DNA from: Hyaloperonospora brassicae
Taxonomy: Eukaryota > Oomycota > Peronosporomycetes > Peronosporales > Peronosporaceae
Direction: 5' to 3'
Assembly: GCA_947650285.1 (NCBI GenBank)
Contig: CANTFL010001198.1
Coordinates: forward strand, 124,001 to 188,000
Length of the DNA: 64,000 nucleotides
The notes under the pieces are model-generated. The model searched no databases. It saw nothing but the letters and a program-made list of their open reading frames with translations, and was not told the DNA's origin. Of this stretch, positions 43,136 to 54,591 are shown piece after piece (position 1 is the stretch's first letter; each line of letters begins with the position of its first letter). Position numbers and translations under genes: made by a program.

Positions 43136-45845
43136 ATGCTGACGACAAAACCTTTTGGCAACTCTTCTTCTTCCGATTCAGGCGAGTCGTCTATTGGTCT
43201 TGGTCAGGTGACGCACGTCCGCGATCCCAATGGGTCGTACGCCGGGTCGAATCCGCATCTTCCCAGTACTAATGTGACGACCTCTGTGTATGTTGATCGA
43301 CCGACGATGAACGGCATGGTCGCCGCTCTTTACGATCGCTTGGAGAGCTACGAGGAGATCGTGAAGCGCTATGGATCCCTTGAAGATGCCCTGGAAGAAG
43401 AGAAGCCCGCGGCGATCGCCTGGAGCAGGAGTTGAACCAGTTGCGTTAACTCGGGATCCAGTTGCGCGGATATGTCAAGCATCGTTTCGATCGTTTGTTC
43501 TCCTCTTTTCAGAAGGCTCGCCAGCGCAGCAAAGAATACGAAGGCATCTTAACAAGCAGGAGAATCGGGTGGCGAGGAGCCACGAATTGGAGAACGAGAT
43601 CGAGCGCTTGGAGAACGAGATCGAGCGCTTGAAGAACTCCCTGTCCAAAGCTGTCTCTTCTGACCCAGACAAGAGTCGGCGTGACCACACTGCGGTTCGT
43701 GCGTCTTTCGAGAAGCGGTATCGGAAAGAGATCAGCTCGCTTAACCAAAAGTTGAAATTCCGGGTTTCGCAGCTCGAGTCGATACGGGATCTCCGGGACG
43801 ACGACGCGAAGAAGTACCAGGCCGCCTCTGCTCGCGATCAGCAGAGGATAGCCGATCTCGAGAAGCAGATCGCGTCATTTTCAACGCTGCGTAGTCAACA
43901 TGGCGCGGAGATCACGTATCGAAAGCGGGAACTGGATCGACTGCGCAAGGTGATGGCGCATTTCCACTCCGAAAATGCATGTCGTCAACGTAAAATCCAG
44001 GACCGGGAACATGCTCGTGATGTCGCGATCGCCGATCGTGATCTCGCTGTAGCGGATTGCTACCAACTTCGGGATCATTTGGCTCAGCTAGCATCTGGTC
44101 TTCCGTTTGCTATAGCGTCAGTTCCAGCTTCTTCGGACAGCAAGCGTAACCGGAGCAACAGTAACAGTGGTCTCCCGTCCAAGCGTTATCGGGTTTCCGG
44201 AGACTCCTCTCCTCTGACCCCGACCAGGACTTCGACTCGAACTGCTCGCTCGAAGTCTTGTGCTGGGCCTACACAATCATCTCCAGCCGCGCGGTCAGCT
44301 GATTCTGTGCAGACGGATGATTCTAAGCCACGGGACAAGATCAAGCAATCGGGCAGTCCTACATTGCGTACTAAGCCAACCTATTCCACTTCGTTCTCGC
44401 GATCGGCCTTGCCCACGCGATCAACTAGGTCGGCTTCGGTGGAAAATTCCGCACAATCAGCTGAATCGATGCGAACGGTCGATCCTCCCAAGTATACTGC
44501 ATCCGCACCGGTAGCAGCCCCCTCACGAATGCCTTCTCACGGGAGGTCAGCTGGGTCAACGCGATCACCCATATCCAAGCGATCGGTATCGTCCAAACGT
44601 TCACTCGGAGCGTGCCCAAAGAACCCTGCTTATCCTCCTCCGGTTCAGGGGGATCCGGTTATCTCCACGAAGACGTCGCAAGAAGAGATGGAAAGTATAG
44701 CGAATCCGGAGAATTGGTTTTCTTCGTCATCCGACTTGAGCGATTCGTCTACTTCTTCGGGGAAGGCCATTCGAGCCGCGCTATCTGGGTCGCGATCTAC
44801 TTCCCGCAAACGAGCTTCGACTTCTGTAGAATCGTCCAAACTTGATCGACCTGCATCCACGATCGTCATTGAAGAATCCAGCTACAACTTGCTATCTTCT
44901 TCTCCGGCTCATTCGATGACTCCCAAGAAAATCAATGTATCCACGATCGATCTTCTAGGCGAGCCGTAGAGCGATTCGTATAGCAGTCTCAGTATTTCCA
45001 ATGATGATCGCGAGGACGTGAGCAATCTGTTGTCTTTCGGCGAATATTTCGTGCTGCCAGCCTCTCGTGTACCGGGAGATCAGTAGATCCCTGGGTACAG
45101 TTGTCGCGTTCCCCGGTCAACATTTCAAGTAAGCCCCTGATCGTCGCGTCGAGTCAGCTATACCAGTGTCGCTAAGCTGGAAGTGCAGTTCATGGTAAAA
45201 TATTTCTCCAAGCCAAAATTATTTTCGATCCCCGCGTACAAGGCACCGAGGCCGTCGGCGATCCAGGATGATTAATGGGCTACCCAGTTAATATATTCTG
45301 CGCAGATCACGTCTCTCTACAGCTAAATAGTATGGGAAATTCTCGATCAACCGATCGAGCCAATCTCCTTTCCAGTGAATATGTGTTTCAAGGAGTTGGT
45401 GGAAACAGATCGCGCGTTTAAAGATCGTCATCGACAGGCGCTATGGGAATCGACTCATGTGATCCCTATCTCCAGTCAACAGCGCCAAATAGACCCAAAA
45501 TAGGCCGAGTTTTGTGAAGAGCGCCGGCAACGCCGATCGCGATCGGGACCTCCTTCCAAAAAAAAGTCCTCCACTTTATCCTTTAAGGGATTATCGGCGG
45601 GCATTGCGACTTGTACATTCTGTTGGACCCCTTCTTTTTACACTTCCCGGCCTCGTCAGAGTTAATATTGTGGTGCCCTGGTCTAGAATGCAAGACGTCC
45701 AAAATTCCAAACTTGATCACTGCCTTCTCGCTAGCTGACCCAGCCGAGCCGTGGCGTAACCAGTATCGGTCCGCGATCGCAAAACATCCTGGATCTTCGA
45801 TCATTCGTAAATCTGGCAAAAATTTCCTTGTTGATCGTCCAAGAG
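43136..45845 (+). pseudogene. Large antisense coiled-coil ORF inside Gypsy element
   Basis: Coding sequence on the strand opposite to gag-pol, between the end of pol and the 3' LTR. It starts at ATG 43136 (MLTTKPFGNSSSSDSGESS). Two frameshifts occur around 43430-43560, where EQELNQLR and GYVKHRFDRLFSSFQKARQ lie in another frame, and a TAA lies near 43447. It is then open to 44969. It continues in the same frame through single stops (LSFGEYFVLP, FSIPAYKAPRPS, DRAFKDRHRQALWESTHVIP) and shifts once more to end with DPAEPWRNQYRSAIAKHP and SGKNFLVD. Heptads (ENEIERLENEIERLKNSL) make a coiled coil from about 43,590 to 44,090. A Ser/Thr/Arg-rich middle follows. The intact protein would have been about 850-900 aa. 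No enzymatic motif is seen. It could be an element-encoded accessory protein or a captured host gene. Confidence 0.6.
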
Positions 45846-45849
45846 TTAA

Positions 45850-46231
45850 CAGTCTCTTTATTCAATATTTATTTTCTTTTTCGTTTAATTTTCTTAATAC
45901 ATTGTTGATATCGTCCCCATTCTTGTTCTTCTCTTTATCCATGCTCAATCAGGTTTTATACAGTTCCGATCGCTTGCGATCAAAAGTCCACAGATCTGAT
46001 CACCGAGGTCAGATCTACCACCATCCAGATCGCTCGCAATCAAAGATTCATCGATCTGATCACCGTGATCAGATTCACCGATGCTGATCCCTGACAATCA
46101 AAAATACTGCCAGACCTTCATCTGCGCGATCACGTTGGTAAACCTTCGATTGCCATACTCACAACATCTACCGCCTTTCCACCTTCCCATACAGATCTCC
46201 TGTATGTGAGCTCAAGTCAACGACCTGACCC
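45850..46231 (-). other. Noncoding stretch after pol with TATA-like box
   Basis: On the minus strand a purine-rich run (GGGAAGGTGGAAAGGCGG) lies near 46,190-46,170, followed by TGTTGTGAGTATGG. GATC-rich repeats and GTATAAAAC at about 45,960 come next. This may be a relic LTR start or an internal promoter. The right-arm copy is 63587-64000. Confidence 0.4.
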
Positions 46232-46693
46232 TCACTCACCCGTATTCCCCTCTTCGTGCGACTGCATCACTTCAAACCGATTCTTCCGCACACGATCACG
46301 ATCCCATTCTTGTATCAACGCTCCACAGTGCAACTCGGCTTCGTCCACACACGACGAATCACCATATCCTTTCCAATAGACTCTGAACTGTCGGTGCACC
46401 CTGATATAACGTCTCCGCCGTCCTGATCGCATGTCCGTTATTCTCTCCACTTCGAACTTGTCTTCTGCCAGATCGCCTACCCGACTGTCTTCTGGTAATA
46501 AAGCTTCGTCAAAATCAACTCGATCCGCTTCGCATATTCTCATTTTCTCCATCGATCGATCCGGAAACAGTCGTACGAGTTTTAGCTTCGACACGTGAAC
46601 CAATGGGAAGACTTGGTAGGGCGTACCTGCTATTTCCAATCTCACCGCGTGATCCCCGCACTTGTCGATCACTCGGAACGGTCCGTGCCACAT
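46232..46693 (-). pseudogene. Integrase C-terminus / chromodomain-like tail, left arm
   Basis: A 153-aa frame: MWHGPFRVIDKCGDHAVRLE, LVHVSKLKLVRLFPDRS, the acidic ADRVDFDEALLPEDS linker, then VYWKGYGDSSCVDEAEL, a chromodomain-like segment with the aromatic WKGY. In related elements this end guides integration to chromatin. The tandem ORF at 6800 keeps the same module. Separated from the integrase core by stops. Confidence 0.8.
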
Positions 46694-46741
46694 ATGTGCC
46701 AGGTTCCGAGCGTACCCCTCCTTCAGGCGATCCAGAAATAG

Positions 46742-47811
46742 TCAGACTTTCGAACCGATGCATATGTCCAACAGATCGCAATCCTGATTATGCTGATCAG
46801 CGCGATCTTGAATTTCTTCCTTCAACCGACTGTTCACCGTCGCTCTCGCCCTTTGATAATGGCGTTTTATGCCAAACCGCCATCGTCGTGGATCTCGATC
46901 TCGCGACGCGGTACTCTCTAGAGGTAACGTGGCTTCCAACGTTGATCGGGGGTCCATCCGTGGATCAAATGAAATGGGGTGTGACCGCGAATCCGATCGT
47001 GTGCGGCGTTGATCGTGTATGTCAATCGTTCGGCATATTCATCCTAATCTCTCTGGTTCTCGTCCGACACATACATCTTGATCGCTCTAGTTAACATCTG
47101 TACCGTCCGCTCTGCTGTGCCGTTTGCTTGTGACCTATAAGCCATAGTAGCTTTTTGTTTCTTGCCCACGATCCGATTAAACGCACGAAAGAAATTAGAC
47201 ATGAATCCTGGCTCTCGATCGTGACGAATTGCTTCACTTGCGCCAAACCTTCTGAATACACATTCTTCGTAATTTTCCGCGATTGTTTGTGCGGTCCGAG
47301 ATGCACTTGCCTTCGCAACCACATATCCATAGAACAGGTCGACCCAGATCAAAAACTCTGTGTTCCCTTTGAACGATCGCGGCAAAGAAGGAATATGATC
47401 CATCGCTAGAATCTGAAAAGGGTACGTCGCTTGTACGTCACCCGGCGAGTCACTTCGATCGCAGGGGCGGCCTTTACCTGTCTCGCAATCCACACACTCT
47501 CCCACATACCGTTGTGCACTTCGACACAAACCTCTCCAGTGAAACTCCACCCTTATCCTCTGGTAAGTTTGACCTATACCCTGGTGGCCGCCCTCCAAAC
47601 TGGTATGATAATGATGTAAGAAATACTGCTTCAATAGCTCCGAGATCACCAACTGGCCCAGCTCTACGCGATCTTCTGACTTTGTAGCTGATCTGGGATA
47701 AAAGAGCAACAACTCGTCCTGATCGACCTCATAGTCCGGCGCGATCAAGGCACATGATTTTGCATCCGCTGATGCAATCGTAGATACGTCTCCAGTCAAA
47801 TAGATCTTCAA
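46742..47811 (-). pseudogene. Integrase, left arm
   Basis: 255-aa frame 47811-47044 plus continuation to 46742. The HHCC zinc finger is HHYHTSLEGGHQG with ECVDCETGKG. The catalytic triad is complete: Asp in ILAMDHIPS, Asp in RHDREPGF, then exactly 35 residues to Glu in ANGTAERT. The frame is broken by TAG after QRD (right arm 62772-62774), where Trp is normal, and by TGA in GSKV-stop-LFL (right arm 63074-63076). It would insert the cDNA into chromosomes if intact. Confidence 0.9.
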
Positions 47812-48041
47812 GTTAAAGATCCAACTCTCTTCATCCTGCGCTTGTTTGATCCGTTCGATTCGTATCTGTTGTACGATCTCCTCTTGAACAATTGTGGCGA
47901 ATGGCGTCGTCGTGCGGTAGCACGGGTAATCGCAGCTACCCGCACCCTCTGATTCGTATTGCGGGGTAATAGTGACTCATCTAGCCGATTCAGAGTCACT
48001 AGATCTTGGCGATCTTGGTCATCCATCACTATTCCACCTTT

Positions 48042-48458
48042 CTATTTCCGCAGAGCTTCACTTGTCAATCGATCTGCGCTCGCGTTACAATTGCGTTTCA
48101 CATGTACCAAATCCTGTTTGGGCCAGGATCGGAGTTTCTCCATCGCTTTATGTCTCAGTAGTTGTGGACCTGGCGTCCTGCAATCGATCTCTCCACGCAT
48201 TTGCCTGATCACTAAATTTGAATCTCCCCATATGATTATCCGTCTTCTGGTCTGATCAGTCAACAAATCAAAACATAGAAGTAGTCCTCTATACTCTGCT
48301 TCGCTGACCGTTAGAGCAGGGACGAACTCCGACGATGCAGTCACAACCTTCCAACCTGGTAATCTCCATACGATAGCGCTGCATGCTCCACACTTTCACT
48401 TCACTCTAGCAGACCAATCAATACTCTCCACCCGGAGATTTTCTTCCTCTTTGACCCT
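48042..48458 (-). pseudogene. Second (archaeal-type) RNase H, left arm
   Basis: VSEAEYRGLLL (Glu), IWGDSNLVIRQM (Asp) and the end CNASADRLTSEAL show an RNase HI fold. The first Asp is in IDWSARVK just upstream, where the frame is interrupted by a stop. It lies downstream of the ordinary RNase H, as in the dual-RNase H Gypsy elements known from oomycetes and plant Tat elements. The interval 48,345-48,785 between the two RNase H parts is the same coding region shredded by stops and shifts. Confidence 0.8.
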
Positions 48459-48785
48459 AGGTGGAGGCATACTGATCGTTTACCGTGGCTATTTCTATGG
48501 CGCAATCGCGATCAACATCTCATCCACTTCCTGTCAAGGAGTTATACTCGCTAGCAGAGTCCCCATATATCATCTTCACCCTTCTCACATCGACGGATCT
48601 CCAGTGTCCAGTTCGATAACAATGCAGCCCATCGTCATAATCTCTCATTGAGACTGGAAGATTGGAGCAACCAGGCTAAGGTTGAATAACGCGTCAGCAA
48701 GGTGATCACACAAGACACCAGCATGGTATAGCATATATCTAGCATCTTTAGCAATGCTAGTACCTCCTTCTACACCATGCCATAG

Positions 48786-49442
48786 TTATCTTCGTTGGGC
48801 TTCAGTGTACGGCTTGAAAAAGTGACCGGCTAGTACACCTCTCCATGTTTCTGCAGCTAAAACCGCCGACACTGCCCACTTGCTGGCGTACACCACAATC
48901 ACTGGCGGTCGATCCGGGTAAAAGTGTTTCAAAATGGGTGTAGTCGCTATCTTCTGTTTCAAGAAAGTGAACGCGATCGTTGCTTTCCCCCAGCGACTCC
49001 TGCCTTCCGGATCCTGATCACCCTCAGCGATTGGGTGTGCTTCCCGATCGACCCCAGCAATTGGGTGCGATTCATAATCGCCCCAAGCGATTAGGTGTGA
49101 TTCCTGATCGACCTCAGCGATTGGGTGTGATTCCTGATCGACCTCAGCAATTGACTGCAATTCTCGATCGCCCTCAGCGATTGGGTGTGATTCCTGATTG
49201 CCACCTTCAATTGGATCCAATTCCTGAGCATCACCAGGGACTGGGTGCAATTTCTGATCGATTTTATGGGCAGTATGACACAGCCGAGTTTGCCCCGCAA
49301 CCTCCACTGTCCTTGGGTCGTCATACGCTTGAGGGATCTCATGGAAATCGGTTTCTCGTAATTCGTATAGTACTGAAGCGTACACTGAAAAGTCTTCGAT
49401 GAATCGATTGTAATAGTTGAGGCTCCTTAGAAACGATTCCAT
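48786..49442 (-). pseudogene. RT thumb / first RNase H, left arm
   Basis: A 218-aa frame. SFLRSLNYYNRFIEDFS is the RT thumb. It ends with VVYASKWAVSAVLAAETW, the start of the ordinary RNase H, where a Lys stands in the usual Asp position, so this domain looks inactive. Between them is an imperfect 10-residue repeat (ESHPIAEGDQ type, about seven copies) made of GATC-rich DNA. The frame ends at TAA after EAQRR. Confidence 0.75.
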
Positions 49443-49589
49443 CGATCGTAAGGAGAGAGGAAATGGTATGTTTACCAGTGATCATAGATCCTTTGTGCTC
49501 GCTTCTAATTTAGCCAAAGACACTTGATGACCCAGGTAGTCTACCTTGCGTCGTCCCCAGAAGCTCTTAGCCAGACTGATCGATAAATT

Positions 49590-50558
49590 TCATTGATTAC
49601 ACACGTTAAACAATCGTTTCACTTTGCGGTAGAAATATTCCCACGACGGGGCCGGTATCAATATATCGTCGATGTATGACCTTCGACCAAGGACCGACGT
49701 CTTCATGTCAGAATCCGGTTCCCCGTCGGTAAACACGTCGATAAGATCTGGTGATCCCGAAGTGATCGTAGTTGGACGTGTAGTAATCTTCAAATATCCA
49801 TATAACGCACTGACGATCAGTCGTTGGTAAACCTGCGGTGCGTTCTTCAATCCAAACGGCATCCTTAGCCATTCAAACAGGCCTGATGGTGTAATAAACG
49901 CCGAAATTTCTCTGGCTCGCTTCGTCATTTCCACCATCCAAAAACCACTTGCCATGTCTAAGGAAAAGTACCACATGGCTTTATCCATAACCTGCAGCAA
50001 GTCGCTGATCAAAGGCATGGGGTAAACCATCAATCTCGTCAGCTGATTCACTCGTCTATAGTCGATGCATAATCGAATATCTTCTCCATTCTTCTTTATG
50101 ATCACCACGATCGGTGATGCCCACGGAGAAGTGGACGGCCGAATTATCTGCGCCGTCGATAGTCCCTTGATCAGATCAGCTAGCTTCTTGCGAAATTTGG
50201 GAGCGACCGATCGCACTATTTGTGCGATCGGGTTAGCGCCTCCGATATCAATATCACAGACCGCTCCACGAGCCGTAGTGGGTACATCATTACATTTGCC
50301 GATTAGCAGATGAAGATTCGCCCATATTAGTTGTCGCAACTTCTCTTGATCACTCGACAGTGGCTCTCCTGGGTCACCCACTTGAATGTCTTCTAAAGAT
50401 ATCTCGGCCGCAGGTATAACTACTTCCGGTAGGACTGCCATGTGCTGATCGACCTCCTCGGCGTACAGCTCTCCCCTTTCGTTACGATGCGACGACTCGG
50501 TAAGCGGTTCCACCCCCGCCTTTTCTTCTCCGGTCGACACGACGTCATTCCGTTTCAC
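49590..50558 (-). pseudogene. Reverse transcriptase, left arm
   Basis: A 322-aa frame with the RT fingers and palm: IIRPSTSPWASPIVVI, RLCIDYRRVNQLT, YFSLDMASGFWMV, LFEWLRMPFGLKNAPQ, then the catalytic YIDD in RRSYIDDILIP. It would copy the element RNA into DNA. An extra segment (TTRPTTITSGSPDLIDVFTD) lies before YIDD, as in related oomycete Gypsy elements. It ends at TGA after NVCNQ, where Trp is expected. Confidence 0.9.
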
Positions 50559-50630
50559 CAGTCGATCAAACTTTTCCTGTAACTCGCAACCTCCGATCGC
50601 ACTCCCGTCTGTCTGACAGCGGGACTCTCC

Positions 50631-51203
50631 TTACAGCAAATCGCTGATACCTCGCCCGATATCTTTTGCGTCGACCGCCTTTACCTTAGGGTGTGATTCC
50701 TCATTCCGATCTTGTGACTGATCACCCCTCCTGCACCCTTGGGTCGCAGAGATCGACGAAGAAACTTTCGTTGGTAGATAAGCATCTTCCTCGGGCTGCA
50801 TACACCGCTCTTCTGTGTCCCTCGCGATCTCGTCAGACTGATTTCTGGACTGCTTTTGTCCATCACCATCCATGGTAGAGATCGCGTCTGGCTGATCGAT
50901 GGATCGTCTCTGCCCCCGATCAGGCTCCTCGCAATCTATCCTCCCTGTCACGGTCGGCGTCACCACTCTGCTAGATTCCTTTGACATGGTTTGCACACGC
51001 TCATCGTCTTGCGTCTCGTCGTTTGTATGTTCCGTCACAAGTACCGTTATCGATCTTTGATCGCTCTTCATAGCGCGATCATTGCTTTCACTCTCGTCTA
51101 TGTAGTGCATCAAATCCTCGTCGATCACGTTTTGATCAGGTTGTAACTTGTCAGAACTGCATTCGCTCGCCTCTTTTCCGGCCTTCACTTCTTGGCGTTT
51201 CAA
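50631..51203 (-). pseudogene. Protease-RT linker, left arm
   Basis: A 190-aa acidic, Gln/Asp-rich frame with no catalytic motif. SDLL-stop-GESRCQTDG at its end matches ADLLQERSSCQADG in the tandem ORF, so the stop replaces Gln. A TAG at 51231-51233 shortens the frame compared with the right arm, which has CAG there. Confidence 0.6.
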
Positions 51204-51305
51204 TATCTTTCTCGGCGTAGGATATGATCGCTAATCGACCAATGGCCCTTCATACGTTGCGGGCAAGACTTCTTCTCGATCAGTTGTAGCCTCGAACGCT
51301 AATGT

Positions 51306-52178
51306 CTACCACTCGTTATAACGTCGCGACCCCACAGACACGTACCCATGCGATCGGGGTATCGTGTCCGCTACCATCCACAGCCCTAATGGAGTTCCCC
51401 AGCGTAAAAGCACCACGCGATCACAGAGATTTGTGAGCTGTAGATAGTTGATCCTGCCAGGCACGTTAGTCACAGTTGGTACCCACTCCACGTCTCGTCT
51501 CACCTACAGCTTAGCTCTTGGTGGCGTGATACCTATCCTCACTTCTGTTGGTTTGCCGATCGGTATCACCACATGTTGATCATTCAGGCTGATCTCTTGG
51601 ATGGTCGATCTATAAAGTGTCTTACGCCCCGCTAGACCAATGCGGACTTCATCGGGTAGACATAGCGTTCCGTCCGCTAGATCCAAGCGAATCCCCGCCG
51701 GAACCATGAAATCCATACCCAGTATATCCTCTTGACCGACTTGATCACCGACTCATACGTCGAAATAATACACTTGTGAGCCGTCCAATCTAATCTTGAT
51801 CTTCGTGCGCCCAATTGTCATGTATGCGTTTTCCCCTATGCCGATACATTCTTGAGTCTGGCTTTCGTCGATCATGCACCCTACCTTACGCGCAAAGGTG
51901 GTGTTGATGGTTGACACTTCAGCACCAGAATCAAACAGCATAGTGGCCTTCTCATTATTGATATTTCCAACCGCTTTAGCCTGCTTGAACCACTTTCCAG
52001 GTGTGTGGTATTTCCAATACCTACGTGATTTCCCTGGTGAGAGATCGAGCTCCGTCGTCACGGCCGATCGGGTGTATTCATCAATTCGTTTCACACTTGA
52101 AATTGCGGGGGCACAAGTTGAATCCTTACTTGTATTAGCGATCGACTCGGCCTGACCGTTAACTTCTTGATTCTTCAC
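51306..52178 (-). pseudogene. Aspartic protease, left arm
   Basis: Frames 52178-51753, 51716-51504 and 51503-51306 form one product interrupted by single stops. MLFDSGAEVSTINTTFA holds the DSG active site of retropepsins, and ILGMDFM is the second protease motif. It would cleave Gag-Pol. The stop after PPRAKL stands where the tandem copy has Trp (SRLW), and that after RYNEW stands where it has Gln (KECQTLA). Confidence 0.8.
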
Positions 52179-52252
52179 TTGTCTCTCAATGAATGCATAT
52201 ATGAAGAGCCTAGAACGCTCGGCTCGTACCAGATTCCATCCTGGCGAGCGTC

Positions 52253-52495
52253 CTAGTTTAACATCTCCTCCGCCTCGGAAGGAAAAATTCCTGCGTGCTT
52301 AGTGGGCACACACCACTTGCGCATCAGATTGTAGAACTTTTCCAAAGGGCACTTGCCATTCTCGTGCACTTTTCCACAAGCTGCACACGCGTAAAAACAC
52401 CCTTCCAATGGATGTCCTTTACGACCGCACGTCTGGCAAGTTAATCGCTTCCAAAAACCGCGACATTGTGCTTGATCAATCCGCAGTGAGTGCAC
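52253..52495 (-). pseudogene. Gag zinc knuckle, left arm
   Basis: CQTCGRKGHPLEGC is a CCHC knuckle (C-x2-C-x4-H-x4-C), followed by CAACGKVHENGKC, a related second motif. It binds element RNA. It is in a different frame from the capsid, whose end CTHCGLIKHN overlaps its start, so one small indel separates them. Confidence 0.8.
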
Positions 52496-53160
52496 GGTTG
52501 TGATCGTTCTCCGTAATCACGTAGCTCCACCCGATCAGCTTCCTCATGGGACATGCGATAATCTTGTTTTAACTTCACTGGAGTGGAGACGGTGGTCGCA
52601 CAAACCTTGCGATAGTCCACGTCATCTTCCGATCCACTTGAATCCGACTCCGAACTGCTGCTTTCGCTTCCCAACCTGACCGCTCGTACGGCTCGGGTTG
52701 ATTTTGACGGAACCTGATCAGCATGAACTTTTGATCGCTGATTAAATTTGCCAGGTACCATCGGCGTCTTCGTGTATCGGGTTTCTATGCGCTGATACGC
52801 ACGCAACGTTTCTTCCATGTCATCGGCATCCGACAATCGCAGTAGTGTCAATTGTTTTGCCAAGTCGCGATCATCCAGTGTAGAAATAAAATGTTCCACA
52901 TGTTCACGCCACGTAGCCTGTATTCCCTCTTGAATCGCAGCCTTATCTCGGATCACTGCCCCATTAAATCTGTGCAAATACTCAAGCGGGGCTTCATCCG
53001 GTCGTTGGCGCGCGTGGTAATACTGTCTGGCATTTGATACACCATATCCTCCATATTGTACCATCAAACCTTCCAGCAGATCTTTCCACTTGCGACGAGT
53101 AGTGCGACTCAGTTGACTGTGCCCATTCGGTGCCGGTCCCGTCGTTAGATCGCCGAACAC
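52441..53160 (-). pseudogene. Gag capsid, left arm
   Basis: A 239-aa frame. TTRRKWKDLLEGLMVQY, ARQRPDEAPLEYLHRFN and EHVEHFISTLDDRDL are typical of a Ty3/Gypsy Gag capsid. A Ser/Asp-rich stretch (SESSSSESDSSGSEDD) precedes the zinc knuckle. Confidence 0.8.
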
Positions 53161-53506
53161 CAGGTATTTCTCTTCATCCGGTATTGGTCCCTTAGAAACG
53201 CCGACTTGACCTTGCTGGTCCAGCTTCTGGCGCGATCTTCGTCTCGATCTCTTCCATTAAATGTCTTCAGATCGCTGATCACCGAGAAAAGAATACGTTG
53301 GGGAGACGGTCTTGAGTTCGTCTAAACTTCCGCAGGCGTCATTAATGGACGACTCAAGTCCTCCCGATCCGATTCGTACGGGGGGGTCTTCAGGGATCGC
53401 CAAAGTCTGATTGACCTTGATGCGATCCGACCGACTCCATCTAAACATCCGGAAAGTATATCTCTAGCGCTCTTGGCATCTTGATCGCTTGACTTGGATA
53501 GATTGC

Positions 53507-53974
53507 TTAAAAGGCTCGACTCCGCTGTCTCTGTTCGAAGCGCTCCATTGCGTTATCAATGTAAGACAGCAGATGTCCTTGTAAGGCCGCTGCATCATCT
53601 CCGGTGGCGCGTATAGCTGCCGATAGCGGCTCAGCCCTGATTCCTTTGGCGCGATCATGCAGATGAGCGGATCCACTGGGGCCTAGTGACATCCGTTGAA
53701 TGCCAATCGAGGCGTCTGAGTCGATCTCGGATTCTGCTGAGGCATACTGCGACGATCCGGTGTGGTATTCCTCCGTCATGTCCGCGATCGTGGTACTCGC
53801 TTGATCTTCAATCTTGGCTTCGCCTGTGAGAGGGATCAGCTTCTCGTACAACGATCGACATGCGCAGGTAATTTGATCTTGAACAAAATCCAGCAACCTC
53901 TTTGCATCGATCATCTCCTCGACGAATTCAGCTTCATGCAAAAGTCGCATGATCCCATAGATTCCTTCCAGCAT
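53507..53974 (-). pseudogene. Gag N-terminal part 2, left arm
   Basis: A 155-aa helical, acidic frame (MLEGIYGIMRLLHEAEFVEE) with RMSLGPSGSAHL, shared with the tandem units. No known domain. The gap to the capsid (53,161-53,506) holds shifted coding sequence and the C-run that differs between arms. Confidence 0.6.
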
Positions 53975-54013
53975 GTTCGATGCACTCGCCGGGGTCGATA
54001 CCGGACCTTATAT

Positions 54014-54440
54014 CTAGTCGATCAGTTCTGGCTTCAGCACTAAATGAACTGGGTCGCTTAATAGTAGATTCTTGAGCATCTTCCACTCGTACATCTTGGC
54101 CAGTTCTTCATATTGCCACCCTTCCATCTTGATCTCTTCTTCCACGGACTTGAACGGCTTCTGGATCTTGATCTCAACTTGATTACGTTGATCGGGCTCA
54201 AGTCATATTTCTTTCACCCTCACAGTCCTCGATCGATCTTTACTCGAGATCGCCGTTGTGACTTTGGGCAACTTTTGCTCAGTTTTAACCGATAGGGTTT
54301 CACCCTGCAAATCATGCTTTGTAGCACGATCCGCGGTGGTCCCAGAATGGACCTCAGGAGGGGGTCGAGGTTTTTCTTCCAAATCGAGCGATCAATTTTC
54401 CTCTTTTATTTTCTTGTCATTAGAGCACCTCCCAGAAATC
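54014..54440 (-). pseudogene. Gag N-terminal part 1
   Basis: Homologous to 5322-5861. The frame shows SLDLEEKPRPPPEV, TTADRATKHDLQGE and, at the end, LSDPVHLVLKPELID. A TGA replaces the CGA (Arg) of the tandem copy near the start. Only the last 80 bases or so are copied into the right palindrome arm. Confidence 0.55.
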
Positions 54441-54572
54441 GGATGAACTGGGAATCTTTAAACTCACCCGTCTGTGGCGATTCCTTGGCCTTTGACGCTA
54501 CCATCCAAGGTTCAGTTTTTATTTTCACAGTTTCACTCAGGGACTCACGGTGGAATCCAGAGTCGCCAGTAG

Positions 54573-54590
54573 ATCCGGACACGCGCACTA
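54573..54590 (-). other. Primer-binding site of Gypsy element
   Basis: TAGTGCGCGTGTCCGGAT on the minus strand, one base after the 5' LTR; 16 of 18 bases match the tandem-unit site. Confidence 0.6.
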
Positions 54591-54591
54591 T

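Larger units (their letters stand above)
45818..54092 (-). repeat. Left arm of giant palindrome
   Basis: Pairs base for base with 55724-64000 (paired coordinates add up to about 109,816-109,818). About a dozen differences are visible over 8.27 kb, including a C-run of 7 against 9 near 53,380. The outer end cannot be fixed because the right arm reaches the window edge. Confidence 0.95.

Noticed and set aside
45850..46231. True 3' LTR of the Gypsy element beginning TGTTGTGAGTATGG after a purine run
   Set aside because: The only LTR upstream of gag matches 41898-43044, not this sequence. It is kept as a noncoding stretch with the relic-LTR option noted.
48980..49402. 140-aa plus-strand frame with DRPQRLGVIPDRPQ repeats
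   Set aside because: Antisense shadow of the repeat in the RT/RNase H frame on the other strand.
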